A stretch of DNA of 64,000 nucleotides, from contig NC_084587.1 of the NCBI RefSeq assembly GCF_033807715.1, positions 10,692,863 to 10,756,862 of the forward strand, read 5' to 3'. Both the position numbers and the translations under genes were made by a program. The notes below the pieces were generated by a model, which had not been told where the DNA came from, ran no database searches, and was given only the letters and a program-made list of their open reading frames with translations. Numbering within the stretch: position 1 is the first letter of the stretch; each line of letters begins with the position of its first letter. The DNA comes from Cololabis saira (Eukaryota; Chordata; Actinopteri; Beloniformes; Belonidae). Shown one piece after another: positions 1 through 32,240 of this stretch.

Positions 1-300
1 TCGGTCCATTCTCCCTTCACTTGTGAACAAGACCGCTGAGATACGCAAACTCCTCCACTCGGGACATGATCTGATCCCTGACCCAGAGAGGGCAGTCCAC
101 CGTTTTCCGGCTGACGACCATGCTTCTCAAATTTGAAGGTCCACATTCTTATCACAGCTGATTCACATTCAGTTGCGAACCGTTCTCTACTGAAAGTCGC
201 AGGTCACGGCCTGACGAAGCCAAAAGAACCACATCATCTGCAAAAAAGCAGAGACCCAATTCCGAGGTCACCACACTGGACCGCCCCACTCCTTGGCTGC
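1..300 (-). mobile_element. Non-LTR retrotransposon RT remnant
   Basis: On the minus strand the stretch around 180-250 reads as a reverse-transcriptase block with the catalytic FADD box followed by VVLLASSG. Downstream, around 20-130, it reads MVVSRKTVDCPLW and VEEFAYLSGL, typical of the region after the RT palm in fish RTE/Rex-type LINEs. Frames shift at least once, so it is a decayed fragment. It continues beyond the left window edge. The clade assignment is by memory of the motif style only. Confidence 0.6.
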
Positions 301-1454
301 GCCTAGAAATTCTGTACTGCTAATATTCCGGTTACTGAAACATTCGGAATATTCGGTTTCCATGCGTGAGCAAACAGGGTTATCCCTGTATACATGGTAA
401 TTAATCATTCGGGATATCTGGATCAAACCAGCGACGCGCGGAGAACGTGATGACGCAATTACCGTCATTTCCGCTTCTTCTTCCTGTATCCAAATTCAAA
501 ACAAATGCTGCTTCGCGCAACTTTTAACTCACCTTCTTGTAAATCTCGCTATCCCGGTACTTTCTACCGTCTACAAATGCCAAAATGTTCATATCCTTCA
601 TTACATTTATGAAGTGATTAGTCTCCTCCTGGTCTTGCGTTTCCCCGTGTTTATAAGAACTTCCTGGACTCAAAAGACCAAGATTCCTTGCGAAAAGAAC
701 ATGCTCAGAAAACAAATTCATGTTCCATTTGATGGGGATATCTATATCTATATTCATGTTTTAAAAGGAGTAACCCAGGGGTCATATTCAGGTTTTTAAA
801 AACCCGAAAATGAGCAAATTCGGGTTATTCAAAGGGGTTATTGGTGTTTACATGGCCGTGCAAATTCGGGTTATTGCCAATATTCAAGTTTTAAAAGGGT
901 TATTGACTGCATGTAAACGCAGTCAATGACAAAGGCCCTGACAGTAATCACTGACAGTGGAAGGGTTTAGCGTCGTAGTGGGGTGTGTTTTTCTCAAGGA
1001 GCACTGGAGGAAGGAAATGGCTCTCCATGTTTTGTTGATATTTTGTTGAAATATCAATGTGATGTAATCCAATAATCGCTTACCCTACCTTTAATATTGC
1101 ATGGATGGATTAAAAAAATTAAAATAACATAACAAATCATTTCATACCATCATTAGCAATTCTAAAAAACTAAATAAAAAGGTTTTAGCCATCATTCATA
1201 TTAATCTATGCATGCTCTGGTATCTTCAGGATTTTTTTTAACTTATCTTGCACTTTATAGCCTATAAGGACCAGCATCTGCTATGAAGCACCTGTAATTT
1301 CGTTGTTATGAAATATGAACAATGACAAAGAATCTTGAATCTTGATTAAATGTTTTACATGCTGGGATTAAGGACTCAACAGTTTTCATGCGTGTATCGT
1401 AAAAGTGTCCCCCTCATGAATTCTTTCTCCCATCAATGACGAAAACCCCATCAG
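301..1454. other. No gene seen; degraded repeat DNA
   Basis: AT-rich DNA 5' of the first visible SLC22 exon, presumably intronic. The part from about 310 to 925 has recurring attcgggttatt-like words at both sides, suggesting an old DNA transposon, but I could not fix its ends. No coding exon could be supported. Confidence 0.5.
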
Positions 1455-4127
<2,673 letters not shown>

Positions 4128-4159
4128 CCTCACAAGTTACTCATTGTTCAAAGTGCAAC

Positions 4160-4165
4160 ATTAAA
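4160..4165 (+). terminator. Probable polyadenylation signal of the SLC22 gene
   Basis: ATTAAA lies 33 nt past the SLC22 stop codon. Only the hexamer supports this; cleavage site not visible. Confidence 0.4.
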
Positions 4166-4185
4166 GCGCTCAAAGTTCAAAGTGT

Positions 4186-4744
4186 GCAGTTTATGATTAC
4201 TCTGAGAGTCTGGCTGTTTTTTTTTTTCTTTTCAGGGGTTATAGAGGCAGATTTTTCTAACCCTTTGATGTCAAAACTTTATTTTTACACCATCTACCAG
4301 TTGGATCAAGTCTTGATTGTAAGCAGGGAACCTTAAAAAAAAAAAAAAGATTATGATTATTATTATTCTGAGAATCTGGCAGGTTTTTTTTTCCTTTTCA
4401 GGGGTTATGGAGGCAGATTTTTGATTTATATATATATATATATATTATTACATTATCATATATATTATTAGCTTATTAGATTATATTATTTATTATTCAT
4501 ATTATGATTATTCTGAGAATCTTTTTCTTTTCAGGGGTTATAGAGGCAGATTTTTCTAGCCCTCTGATGTCAAAACTTTTTTACACACCATCTACCAGTT
4601 GGATCAAGTCTTGATTGTAAGCAGGGATCCTTCAAAAAAAAAAAGAAAAAAAAAACATTTAAAAAAGAAAAGAAAAAAATGATTAAGATTATTTTGAGAA
4701 ACTTGCTGTTTTGTTTTTTCTTTTCAGGGGTTATAGAGGCAGAA

Positions 4745-4796
<52 letters not shown>

Positions 4797-4985
4797 GATT
4801 ATTATTTATTATTCATATTATGATTATTCTGAGAATCTGGCTGTTTTTTTTTTCTTTTCAGGGGTTATAGAGGCAGATTTTTCTAACCCTTTGATGTCAA
4901 AACTTTATTTTTATTTTTTTTTTTACACCATCTACCAGTTGGATCAAGTCTTGATTGTAAGCAGGGATCCTTCAAAAAAAAAAAG
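4186..4985 (+). repeat. Tandemly repeated block in the SLC22 3' flank
   Basis: Three fuller copies (about 4186-4345, 4495-4640, 4815-4985) and two shorter ones (about 4350-4425, 4680-4745). Each carries tctgagaatctggctg, a T-run ending in cttttcaggggttatagag, and, in the full copies, accatctaccagttggatc ending in an A-run. TA repeats separate some copies. The block begins within about 60 nt of the SLC22 stop, so one copy may be the original 3' UTR. Confidence 0.8.
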
Positions 4986-5519
4986 ACAGTATGTGTATTT
5001 AAAATTTTTTAACAAAAAAAACCATTTTGTCTGAACATGAACACTGGATATTATAAGCTGAGCTCCATGTTAATACAGGTAATACAAAGACAAGTTGAAA
5101 TGTAACAAACTACTGAGAATTAAACATTTTAAGTGTACATAATTTTTTTTTTTTTACGTAAAAGAGGAAATATTGACTAATTTACAACATAGTTTCAAAT
5201 TTAGACAAAAGGAAAATAAATCAACTCAACAGTCATTTTGGAATGACAGACTTCCAACAATTAAACTTTGCACAAAAATGAAGTCAAAGTTCCTTTATTA
5301 AAGAAAAAAGCAAGCACAGATCCTTGTAATGGCTCCACAGTCTCCTAAAGGAAATTCAAGCACATCTAAATTGACGTTTCTCATATTCCTTTAAAAGAAA
5401 AAAAGGAAAAAAAAAAAAAAAAAAATAAATCACTGTCGCCAGAACTAACCATAGCTGTTGGTATTTCATTTGACGTTACATCTACTTACAGAATTGACTT
5501 TGATGGGGTAGGAGTGGGG

Positions 5520-5555
<36 letters not shown>

Positions 5556-5638
5556 AAATGCCAACTTTTAAACAATGACACAGAAAAATCTAAAACTCTA
5601 ATATGCAGTTGTTGTCCAGGACACTTGTTGTCTATTGT
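4986..5638 (-). other. dhx15 3' UTR and intergenic spacer
   Basis: Non-coding and A/T-rich with A-runs at about 5408 and 5520. On the minus strand an AATAAA signal (plus-strand tttatt at 5294-5299) lies about 340 nt past the dhx15 stop and probably ends its transcript. Confidence 0.6.
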
Positions 5639-25173
<19,535 letters not shown>

Positions 25174-25330
25174 ATTTAGATTATAATTTAATTTATCTGT
25201 GATGTATTTGTGCGAACACGGATCTACCGGTGCAAAAAATGCATCAAATTTGGTTTCCTGATTCCTTTGCTGTGTCTTCTTCTTTTCGCACTTGTTTGAA
25301 GATTCGTATCAGCGCCACCTGCCGTCATGG
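25174..25330 (-). promoter_or_regulatory. dhx15 5' UTR/promoter interval (inferred)
   Basis: Sequence directly upstream of the dhx15 start codon (CAT at 25171-25173). No TATA box is evident. A hAT-type repeat begins about 25345, so the uninterrupted upstream region is only about 170 bp. The transcription start cannot be read from the sequence. Confidence 0.4.
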
Positions 25331-25344
25331 AGGACGCACTGACT

Positions 25345-26431
25345 ACACAGGTTCCCGGCAGGTTCCCGGTCAGCAACCCGCGGCTCTGGAGCCGCCCTAG
25401 TGGCTCCCTGGAACCTTGGAAAAAATGTTTGACCTTTTTTTTCCCTTTTTTTTCTTCTTTTTTAAAATGTTTTCCTTTTTGTCTCCTTTTTTTCTCTTTT
25501 TTCTCCTTTTTTTCTCTTTTTTTCTACTTTTTTTTTCTTTTTTCTTCTTTTTCTTCCTTTTTTTCTCCTTTTTTTTCTTCTTTTTCTTCCTTTTTTCTCT
25601 TTTTTTCTTCCTTTTTCCTTTCCTTTTTAACCTCGACATTTTGACTTTTTTCTCGAAATGTTGACTTTTTCCACAACATTTTGACTTTTTTCTCAACATT
25701 TTGACATTTTTTTCGACATTTCGACTTTTTTCTCAACATTTCAACTTTTTCTCAAAATTTTGACTTTTTCCACAACATTTCGATTTTTTTCTCAACATTT
25801 TGACTTTTTTCTCAACATTTTGACTTTTTTCTAAACATTTAAACTTTTTTCCTCGACATTTCTCTTAACATTTCGACTTTTTTCTTGACATTTCGACTTT
25901 TTTCTTGACATTTTGACTTTTTTCTCAGCATTTCGACTTTTTTCTCAAAATTTTGACTTTTTTCTCAACATTTTGACTTTTTTCTCAACATTTAAACTTT
26001 TTTCTCGACATTTCTCTCAACATTTCGACTTTTTTCTTGACATTTCGACTTTTTTCTCAAAATTTTGACGTTTTCCTCGACATTTTGACATTTTTCTCGA
26101 CATTTTGACTTTTTTCGCGAAATTTTGACTTTTTTCTCGAAATTTTGACTTTTTCCAAACATTTCGACTTTTTTTCTCAACATTTTGACTTTTTTCTCGA
26201 CATTCCGACTTTTTTCTCAACATTTTGACTTTTTTCTCGACATTTCGACTTTTTCCTCAACATTTCTCTCAACATTTCCACTCTTTTCTTGACATTTTCG
26301 ACTTTTTTCTTAACATTTCAACTTTTTCTCAACATTTAGACTTTTTTCTCGACATTTAGACTTTTTTTCTCGACATTTAGACTTTTTACTCGACATATGG
26401 CTCTTTCAACATTTTGGGTTGCCGACCCCTG
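25345..26431. mobile_element. hAT-type purine-array element, copy 3, inverted and expanded
   Basis: Right end gggttgccgacccctg matches the other copies. The left end (about 25350-25400, cagcaacccgcggctctgg) is diverged. Inside, a pyrimidine tract is followed by about 40 units of the type cgacatttcgacttttttct (reverse complement of the other copies' units) over roughly 750 bp. No clean 8-bp duplication. Lies immediately upstream of dhx15. Confidence 0.8.
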
Positions 26432-26860
26432 GTCTAGTAGAGGTGATTTTTAGATAAGGATAATTGGGCAACCACCTCTAGGAAAAGCATTATTTATCTC
26501 ATTTTCTGTTAAAGTCATGACTAGGGTTGCCAACTCCCTGAAAAATAAATAAGGGACACCGAAATTATTCTTGTATGAAAATGTTCATGTATGAAAATGT
26601 TTTTGTATGTGCAGAGAATTTTAAACTGGACTTAAATGGACAATGTTGACACCTGTTAACACCCATTAGGAAGCACAAAACTCACGCCTCATGAAAGGAT
26701 TATGGGTAGACCTATGACCATACCAAGCAATTCAGTTCTGTATATATGAAGAAGATGGACTTCCATGCCATGGATGAATCCATGATATCATTCTGTTGTA
26801 CTCTAAACTTCTGCTGTTCAGTCAATCCACAGAAAAGTAAAAGCTGTCCAGTCTCTTCCT
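26432..26860. other. No gene seen; repeat fragments
   Basis: Contains a ctagggttgccaactccct word common in fish repeats. From about 26700 it runs towards the retroviral block. No 5' LTR or primer-binding site could be recognised here. Confidence 0.45.
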
Positions 26861-26867
26861 AGTGGCA

Positions 26868-27048
26868 AACCACGCCACAACCCGGAGACTGGGTCTGTGT
26901 CAGGGAGTTCCGACGGAAAAAACGCCCTGAAACCTCGCTGGTCCAAGCCTCAACTCGTCCTGCTCACCACCAACACCGCTGTCAAGTGTGAGGGGCGTCT
27001 AATCTGGATCCACGCATCCCACTGCAAGAAAACAACTCCTCCGCCATG
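26868..27048 (+). pseudogene. Endogenous retrovirus pol remnant: integrase C-terminal end
   Basis: Reads as the C-terminal integrase domain of gammaretrovirus-like pol: a GDWV block, then in another frame LLTTNTAVKCEG and WIHASHCK. The frame breaks near 26920, so it cannot encode a working enzyme. Upstream gag/pol is absent. It runs directly into env, as in a provirus. Confidence 0.7.
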
Positions 27049-28060
27049 CACCGGAAACCAGCTGGTACCATCTTCTTCCTGGGGGTCTTCGTCCTCACCA
27101 CCGTCGGAGCCAGTGAAAGAAACAACGCAGGCTCGGACAGCCCAGAAGTAGATGAACTTCAACACCCCAGACTTCGACGACTGGCAGAGGAGCAGGGGAG
27201 CAGCGCAGGCCACAGAGGCCCAGAAGCAGATGCATTGTACACGCCAAAACACTCACATCTGTCGCAGGAACAAAACAGACACCCTTGCAAACACCACAAA
27301 CGAGACCTAACCGTTTACCAAGAGAAAATAACTCCTAAAATATATGAAACACAACCCTCAACAAACACATACCTCCAACTGGCAAAAATGGTTGCTGAAA
27401 ATAGCCCACACCCTGATAACTGTTATGTGTGTGGGTTCATTCCACACAGCACAAAAGAAGGACTCCCATTAATGACTCTGCCCATTACTTCATGTGACAC
27501 CTGTTACATTTTGAACCTCAATTCTTCTTATGGGCATTACAACTGTCACAAACCCCCCAAATGAGACAATTGTATTGTGATAAACTTCACACTAGCTGTT
27601 ATTCCTGCAACACACCAATTCCTCTCACCCTCACCATGATCCCAAAGACATTAAAGTGGTGTGTTGAAGGCAAAGGAACTATCCACCTAGGAACATCAAA
27701 CTGTGACTCCACATATTCTCCTTCTGAAGAACCGCTTGTCAAGCCTAAAACAAGCCAAAATCCACTGCCCGATTCCATTAAGGATTATAACTACCTTGCT
27801 ACAATGGTTAATCGCTGTTCCATACCTCTACCAAAAGGATGTTTACTGGATTTGTGGCATTAGGGCTTATGAATATCTTCCAAACGGTTGGTCTGGAATA
27901 TGTGGTCTGGGCCATGTGGTGCCAGCCATAAGAATCGTTACTGTACCACCAAAAGTTTGCATTGTTAATAGAGAATTGTACACACACACACACAAACACC
28001 ATGGACAAGATTTTTTGGTGCCCTCGTTCCAAATTACGGAGTCATGGCAGCTTTGGACCA
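27046..28060 (+). pseudogene. Endogenous retrovirus env remnant, broken
   Basis: A frame from 27046 opens with a hydrophobic signal-like segment and stops at 27562-27564 after 172 codons. The next env-like blocks lie in two other frames (27561-27863, 27703-28065), including a short WICG/Gly-rich block typical of surface subunits. Stops and shifts separate them. No transmembrane subunit, fusion peptide or heptad region was recognised before the LTR. Non-functional as it stands. Distinguishing a gamma- from an epsilon-type fish ERV would need alignment. Confidence 0.6.
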
Positions 28061-28302
28061 AATAAGGGATTTATCCCATGCAGTTGAAGATTAGCAAAAA
28101 AAACCACTGCAAAAGACATGCCTATGCTCTCACAAGAAATGACTGCTGTAGGGATGATGGATTTACTAGCTTATTTGAATTTGTTTTGTTGGCTTGTTGT
28201 TATTTGACTTCTGATCACATGTTTAAGGTTCACTTGCAAAATATGTATCACCACTCCACTGTAATTCAACAAAAAGAAAAAAAAAAAATTGATAAAGAAT
28301 TG

Positions 28303-28737
28303 TGACAGCTTGGCAGGTTGCCCCAGTCCTACCTCCTGCAGGGCTTTGAAGTGGACTCAAGACCTTTTGAGGTAGCTCCAAATTTCCTACCCAACTTCCT
28401 ACCCCCCGGGCAGATCCTGCACACCTGGAAGTTGGTTCAAACAGACTTTAATCAAGAGAGCACCCTATGGGGTGATTTGGAGGTCTGTGACAGTCATGCC
28501 AAATGTCTGATAATGACATTTGGCCCGATTCACATCCGACCGTAAATTACTTTTTGTCTCTCGCCTGATTCGTGTATTCCTGCATTTTGTATAAAAACCC
28601 TTTGACTGAACCCATCTGGGTCGACACACCAAATACAGACTCGATCTGGGCTGGTCATGTCGACCGCCGGCTTACTGATTAAAAACTCTCTATACCACGA
28701 GCGGACTTCTGAACTGGTTTTTGATAAATTCCTCAAC
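28303..28737 (+). repeat. Probable 3' LTR of the endogenous retrovirus
   Basis: Preceded by an A/G-rich tract (about 28270-28300) that could be the polypurine tract. Starts tgtgacagc and plausibly ends cctcaaca. It contains a TATA-like tataaaaaccc (28590s) and attaaaaactctc as a polyadenylation region. No matching 5' LTR in the window, so the ends are inferred. Confidence 0.5.
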
Positions 28738-29693
28738 AGAAGCCATTTGCTGATATATGCAAACTTTAGGGTACTTCATCAACATTGTGATGAAAGCTTT
28801 CATAAGCATTTTAAATTTGATGGTCAATATGTCATGAAGGAATTGATATAAAAGTCCGAAATTTACTAGACTTATCCAAGGCTTCATTTATTTATTTATT
28901 TATTTTTCAAGGCTTCATTTATAAGCAGTACCTGAAAGTGATAATTGCCAGACTTGTCAATTTTGAGAACATGAATGACCTATGCTAATTGAAACGGCTT
29001 GCTAGGACACAGTGGTCACACCAGGTCCTGATAAACCATGCCATTGTAGTTTGAGAACAAAAGAGCTGAAAAAACGCTTTTTGTGGACGAAGGAAAAACT
29101 TGTGTTGTTTATTTCAGTCTCTCGTTTCAACAGCCCGTAACCAACGGTAACAGAACACTAACTGAAAACTCATCGTCATCATTAATAACGGCTAGATTCT
29201 TGTGAATTCTAACCTACTGAAACTAAACAGTGTCCTGCTAGTGAGTGGCCACTACACAGTTTGTTTTTCGTCTCTTTGACCGTTAACTCCTCATCGCGAA
29301 ATGAAAAATAAGGCAACAAATTCCCGGGACTAAGAACCCCGCGTCAGACAAGAATAGGACAATAATCTTCCAAAACTCCAGCGAGTTGCTCTCATCACTT
29401 CCAAGACGTTTACAGACTGAGATGCCACACAATGGTGAACATCACCATTTCAACATTTTACGAGTTGTGTTGCTGACGCCAAATTCAAAATAAGCCAGTC
29501 TTCCATGAAATGGCAAAATGTCTCAGTCTAAAAATCGAATGTGTTCTTTATCAGTTGTGGTGCAATAAATGAGGACTTTTTTTTGAATATTTTGCTGTTT
29601 ACTTTGAATCCAGGTTTATTCAAATATGCTTTGTAGATGATGAGAAAATCTGATAATGTTTTTATACTTCTCTTTCATCTGTTGTTTCACAGA
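28738..29693. other. No gene seen
   Basis: AT-rich DNA between the LTR and the zinc-finger exon. No exon or transposon end could be supported. A splice-acceptor-like tttcacag ends at 29693. Confidence 0.45.
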
Positions 29694-30218
29694 ACCAGAC
29701 CTGCAAAAACCAGGATGACCCTCATCACAAGGCAGAGCTTGGTTTAGGGGACAGACTGCAGGGTCAGTCTACCAATCCGGCAAAGAAAACTCACCAGTGT
29801 GACCAGTGTGGGAAGAGCTTAAAAAAAAACATTTAAAACATCATCGGTATATCCACACAGGAGAAAAGCCTTTTACCTGTGACCATTGTGGGATGAGCTT
29901 CAAGCAGACATCACATTTAAAAGTCCATAAGCGCATCCACATAGGAGAAATCTGTGGTATTTGTGACCATTGTGGACTGACGTTCGGAGACCCCAGTAAT
30001 CTGAAACGTCATCTGTATATCCACACAGGAGAAAAGCCTTTTACCTGTGACCATTGTGGGAAGACGTTCAATCGCCGCGGTAATCTGAAACGTCATCTGC
30101 ACACACACAGGAGAAAAGCCTTACATGTGCAAAGGGTGTAAAAAGAATTTTCGGTCAATAGCAGTTAAACGTCATCAAGCATCCTGCAAACACAGAGAAG
30201 AATCCACTGGTCTGTGAA
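29694..30218 (+). pseudogene. C2H2 zinc-finger exon, frameshifted
   Basis: Starts after an acceptor AG. It holds one finger start (HQCDQCGKS), then about three fingers linked by HTGEKPF-type linkers (CDHCGMSF, CDHCGLTF, CDHCGKTF), then a last diverged finger (CKGCKKNF). Two shifts break it: one in an A-run at 29820-29829 after KSL, one near 30105 where the linker reads HTHRRKAL. The last frame ends at TGA 30216-30218. Known family role: DNA-binding transcription factors. Probably a dead paralogue or retained last exon; no start exon seen. Confidence 0.75.
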
Positions 30219-30330
30219 CTGTTTCTGCTGCTCTAAGCCTCCGAAGTTCCACGCCTTATGGAATTAGGAGCTTTTGATGTATATTCAAGTGTGTAAAACC
30301 TAAAAAAAGAAAATGTTTTAATTATATTAA

Positions 30331-30885
30331 AGGGATTGTGACATGAAAAACAAATTTTTCTTGATTTTTTGTGTTTTGTTGGGTATCTTGACATCAATTA
30401 CACCCAAAAAAAACGAACTTTTAACATTCAGTGTATTGTGTGCTTTCTGGGAGTTTCCGCATAATTATGCAAAAAGGGCGCATCTGGTTGGGTGGCAGCG
30501 GACCTATACGTATAGGTCCGCTAAATCACCGCCCCCTCCACCCAGCTCCCTGCCCATCACCTATCCTCTCTCCGCCCACAAGACAAATCACCCGAGCACT
30601 GAGCCGCGGGCTGGAGGGAGAGAGACGTCTAAGTCTCTCCTCTCCACCCCGCGCTCTCCTTTTTTTTTCGCCTACGACCTCAGATGGAGGAGCGGGGCAA
30701 TGATTGACAGGAAAGGGGGAAAAGGACGCGTTTTTCACTGCGCAAAAAACACCGTCATAAAGAAGCCAGGCATGGAGTACTGGAGTGAAGTTTTTCTTGT
30801 TACACCTTTTTAGACACATTTGAGGGATATTGGCCAAGACTTTTAATAGTGTTAAAAGCATGTTAAAAATTATGTCACAATACCT
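30331..30885. mobile_element. TTAA-flanked DNA transposon (Kolobok/piggyBac-type target)
   Basis: Ends agggattgtgacatg and tatgtcacaatacct are inverted repeats, flanked by TTAA on both sides (30327-30330, 30886-30889). The interior is GC-rich with overlapping frames but no transposase. Confidence 0.8.
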
Positions 30886-32240
30886 TTAAACTGAATTGAG
30901 CTCAAAATGTAATGTTTTCTTTCATCAGCAATTACACTTTCTCAAATAAATGTCTTAAAGGGGACATGCATTTATCTTCCGGTTATGACGAGAGGGTTGT
31001 TGTCAGAGTCGGAAAGCTCAGCGGCTCTGCGTGAACACCCAGTGATAAACCGAATATAAGAGTTGTTGAACAATGACGGAGGCATCAGTCTTACTCGTGG
31101 CTGGAACTCTCTCTGAAGCTTTATCGAGACACACCCATTAATATAACCTCCACATCACATGTCAACTCCCAGATATCTGATTGGCTGTCATCATGTCGCG
31201 GCTGACAGCGACTGAACTATGATTTTAACAGTTTTTTATCGGAAACATTGTGGATAGTGAACTGTGTGTGTGGGAGAGCATTGAACTGGGACTTGGCTGT
31301 CAATTGCACAGGGGTGGGTGTGTCTTCTCTTGTGCTCTGTTCACAGGTGAACCAAATCCTGCAATCAAGGCTCTCAGGTAGACAGCGGTGATTAAAAAGA
31401 GGAAACAGATGCGGCACAGCAGAGGACGTAGAGAGGACGCACGGCAGAGAAGCCAAGGTGCTGGAGGCTGGACGCAGACGGAGATTCCTGCTCGCCTTCC
31501 CGGACGCACAGAGGACGCACGGCAGAGAGGCCAAGGTGCTGGAGGCTGGACGCAGACGGAGATTCCTGCTCGCCTTCCCGGACGTGGACAGGACCCTCGG
31601 CTTGATCACCGCATCTGTTTGGGAACATCGCTCTCTATTTACCCACATAGAGGGACGGTCTACCCTGGAGCTTGAGAACCAGTGAGTTTTAACTTCTCAT
31701 GATTCAGTCCACTGATCGCACTCTTTTCCTGCCTTCCAGCCTGGTTTGACTGGCCGACGCTGTTTCTCTCCTGACGGTGAGAGTAGGCCTGGACCCCGCC
31801 CCCTCACCTGCCGGACTAATCCCACGGCTGCTTTCCTGGTGCGGGACGCCAGAGCTCCCCCAGCGCACGCAGCCAGGCGCGCAGAGACTGTAGGCCCTGG
31901 GTGGGCCAGTACAGACTGTTGGCTCATTGTATGGCCACGGGTTTTTACCACTGACTTTTATCATAGCATTTTTTTTTAAACAAGTGTGTTTATTAATTTT
32001 TCAGAGTAAATATTCACATACAACAAATAAAATTCAGGTGCAGAACAAAACTGTCACAATAAGGCTCCTCTTGAATGATACAAACATCATAGGGCAGTAG
32101 CATGTGTTATTTACAGTCCAAGAATCCAGATAAACAATCTCTCTTGAAGAAAAGCATTTCAAATAAAAAATAAAAGAAGTGAAAAAGAAATAAACAATCA
32201 GACGTTTAATAAATATATGGTAATTTTGCTTGTTGATGGC

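Noticed and set aside
25327..25350. ATG with a short frame (MEDALTTQ) divergent from dhx15
   Set aside because: Suggests a bidirectional promoter, but the frame runs straight into a transposon and no further exon was found.
31217..31675. Paired ORFs of 60-143 codons within the LTRs, repeated at 39062-39520
   Set aside because: Present identically in both LTRs and driven by a 78-bp tandem duplication; no protein family recognised.
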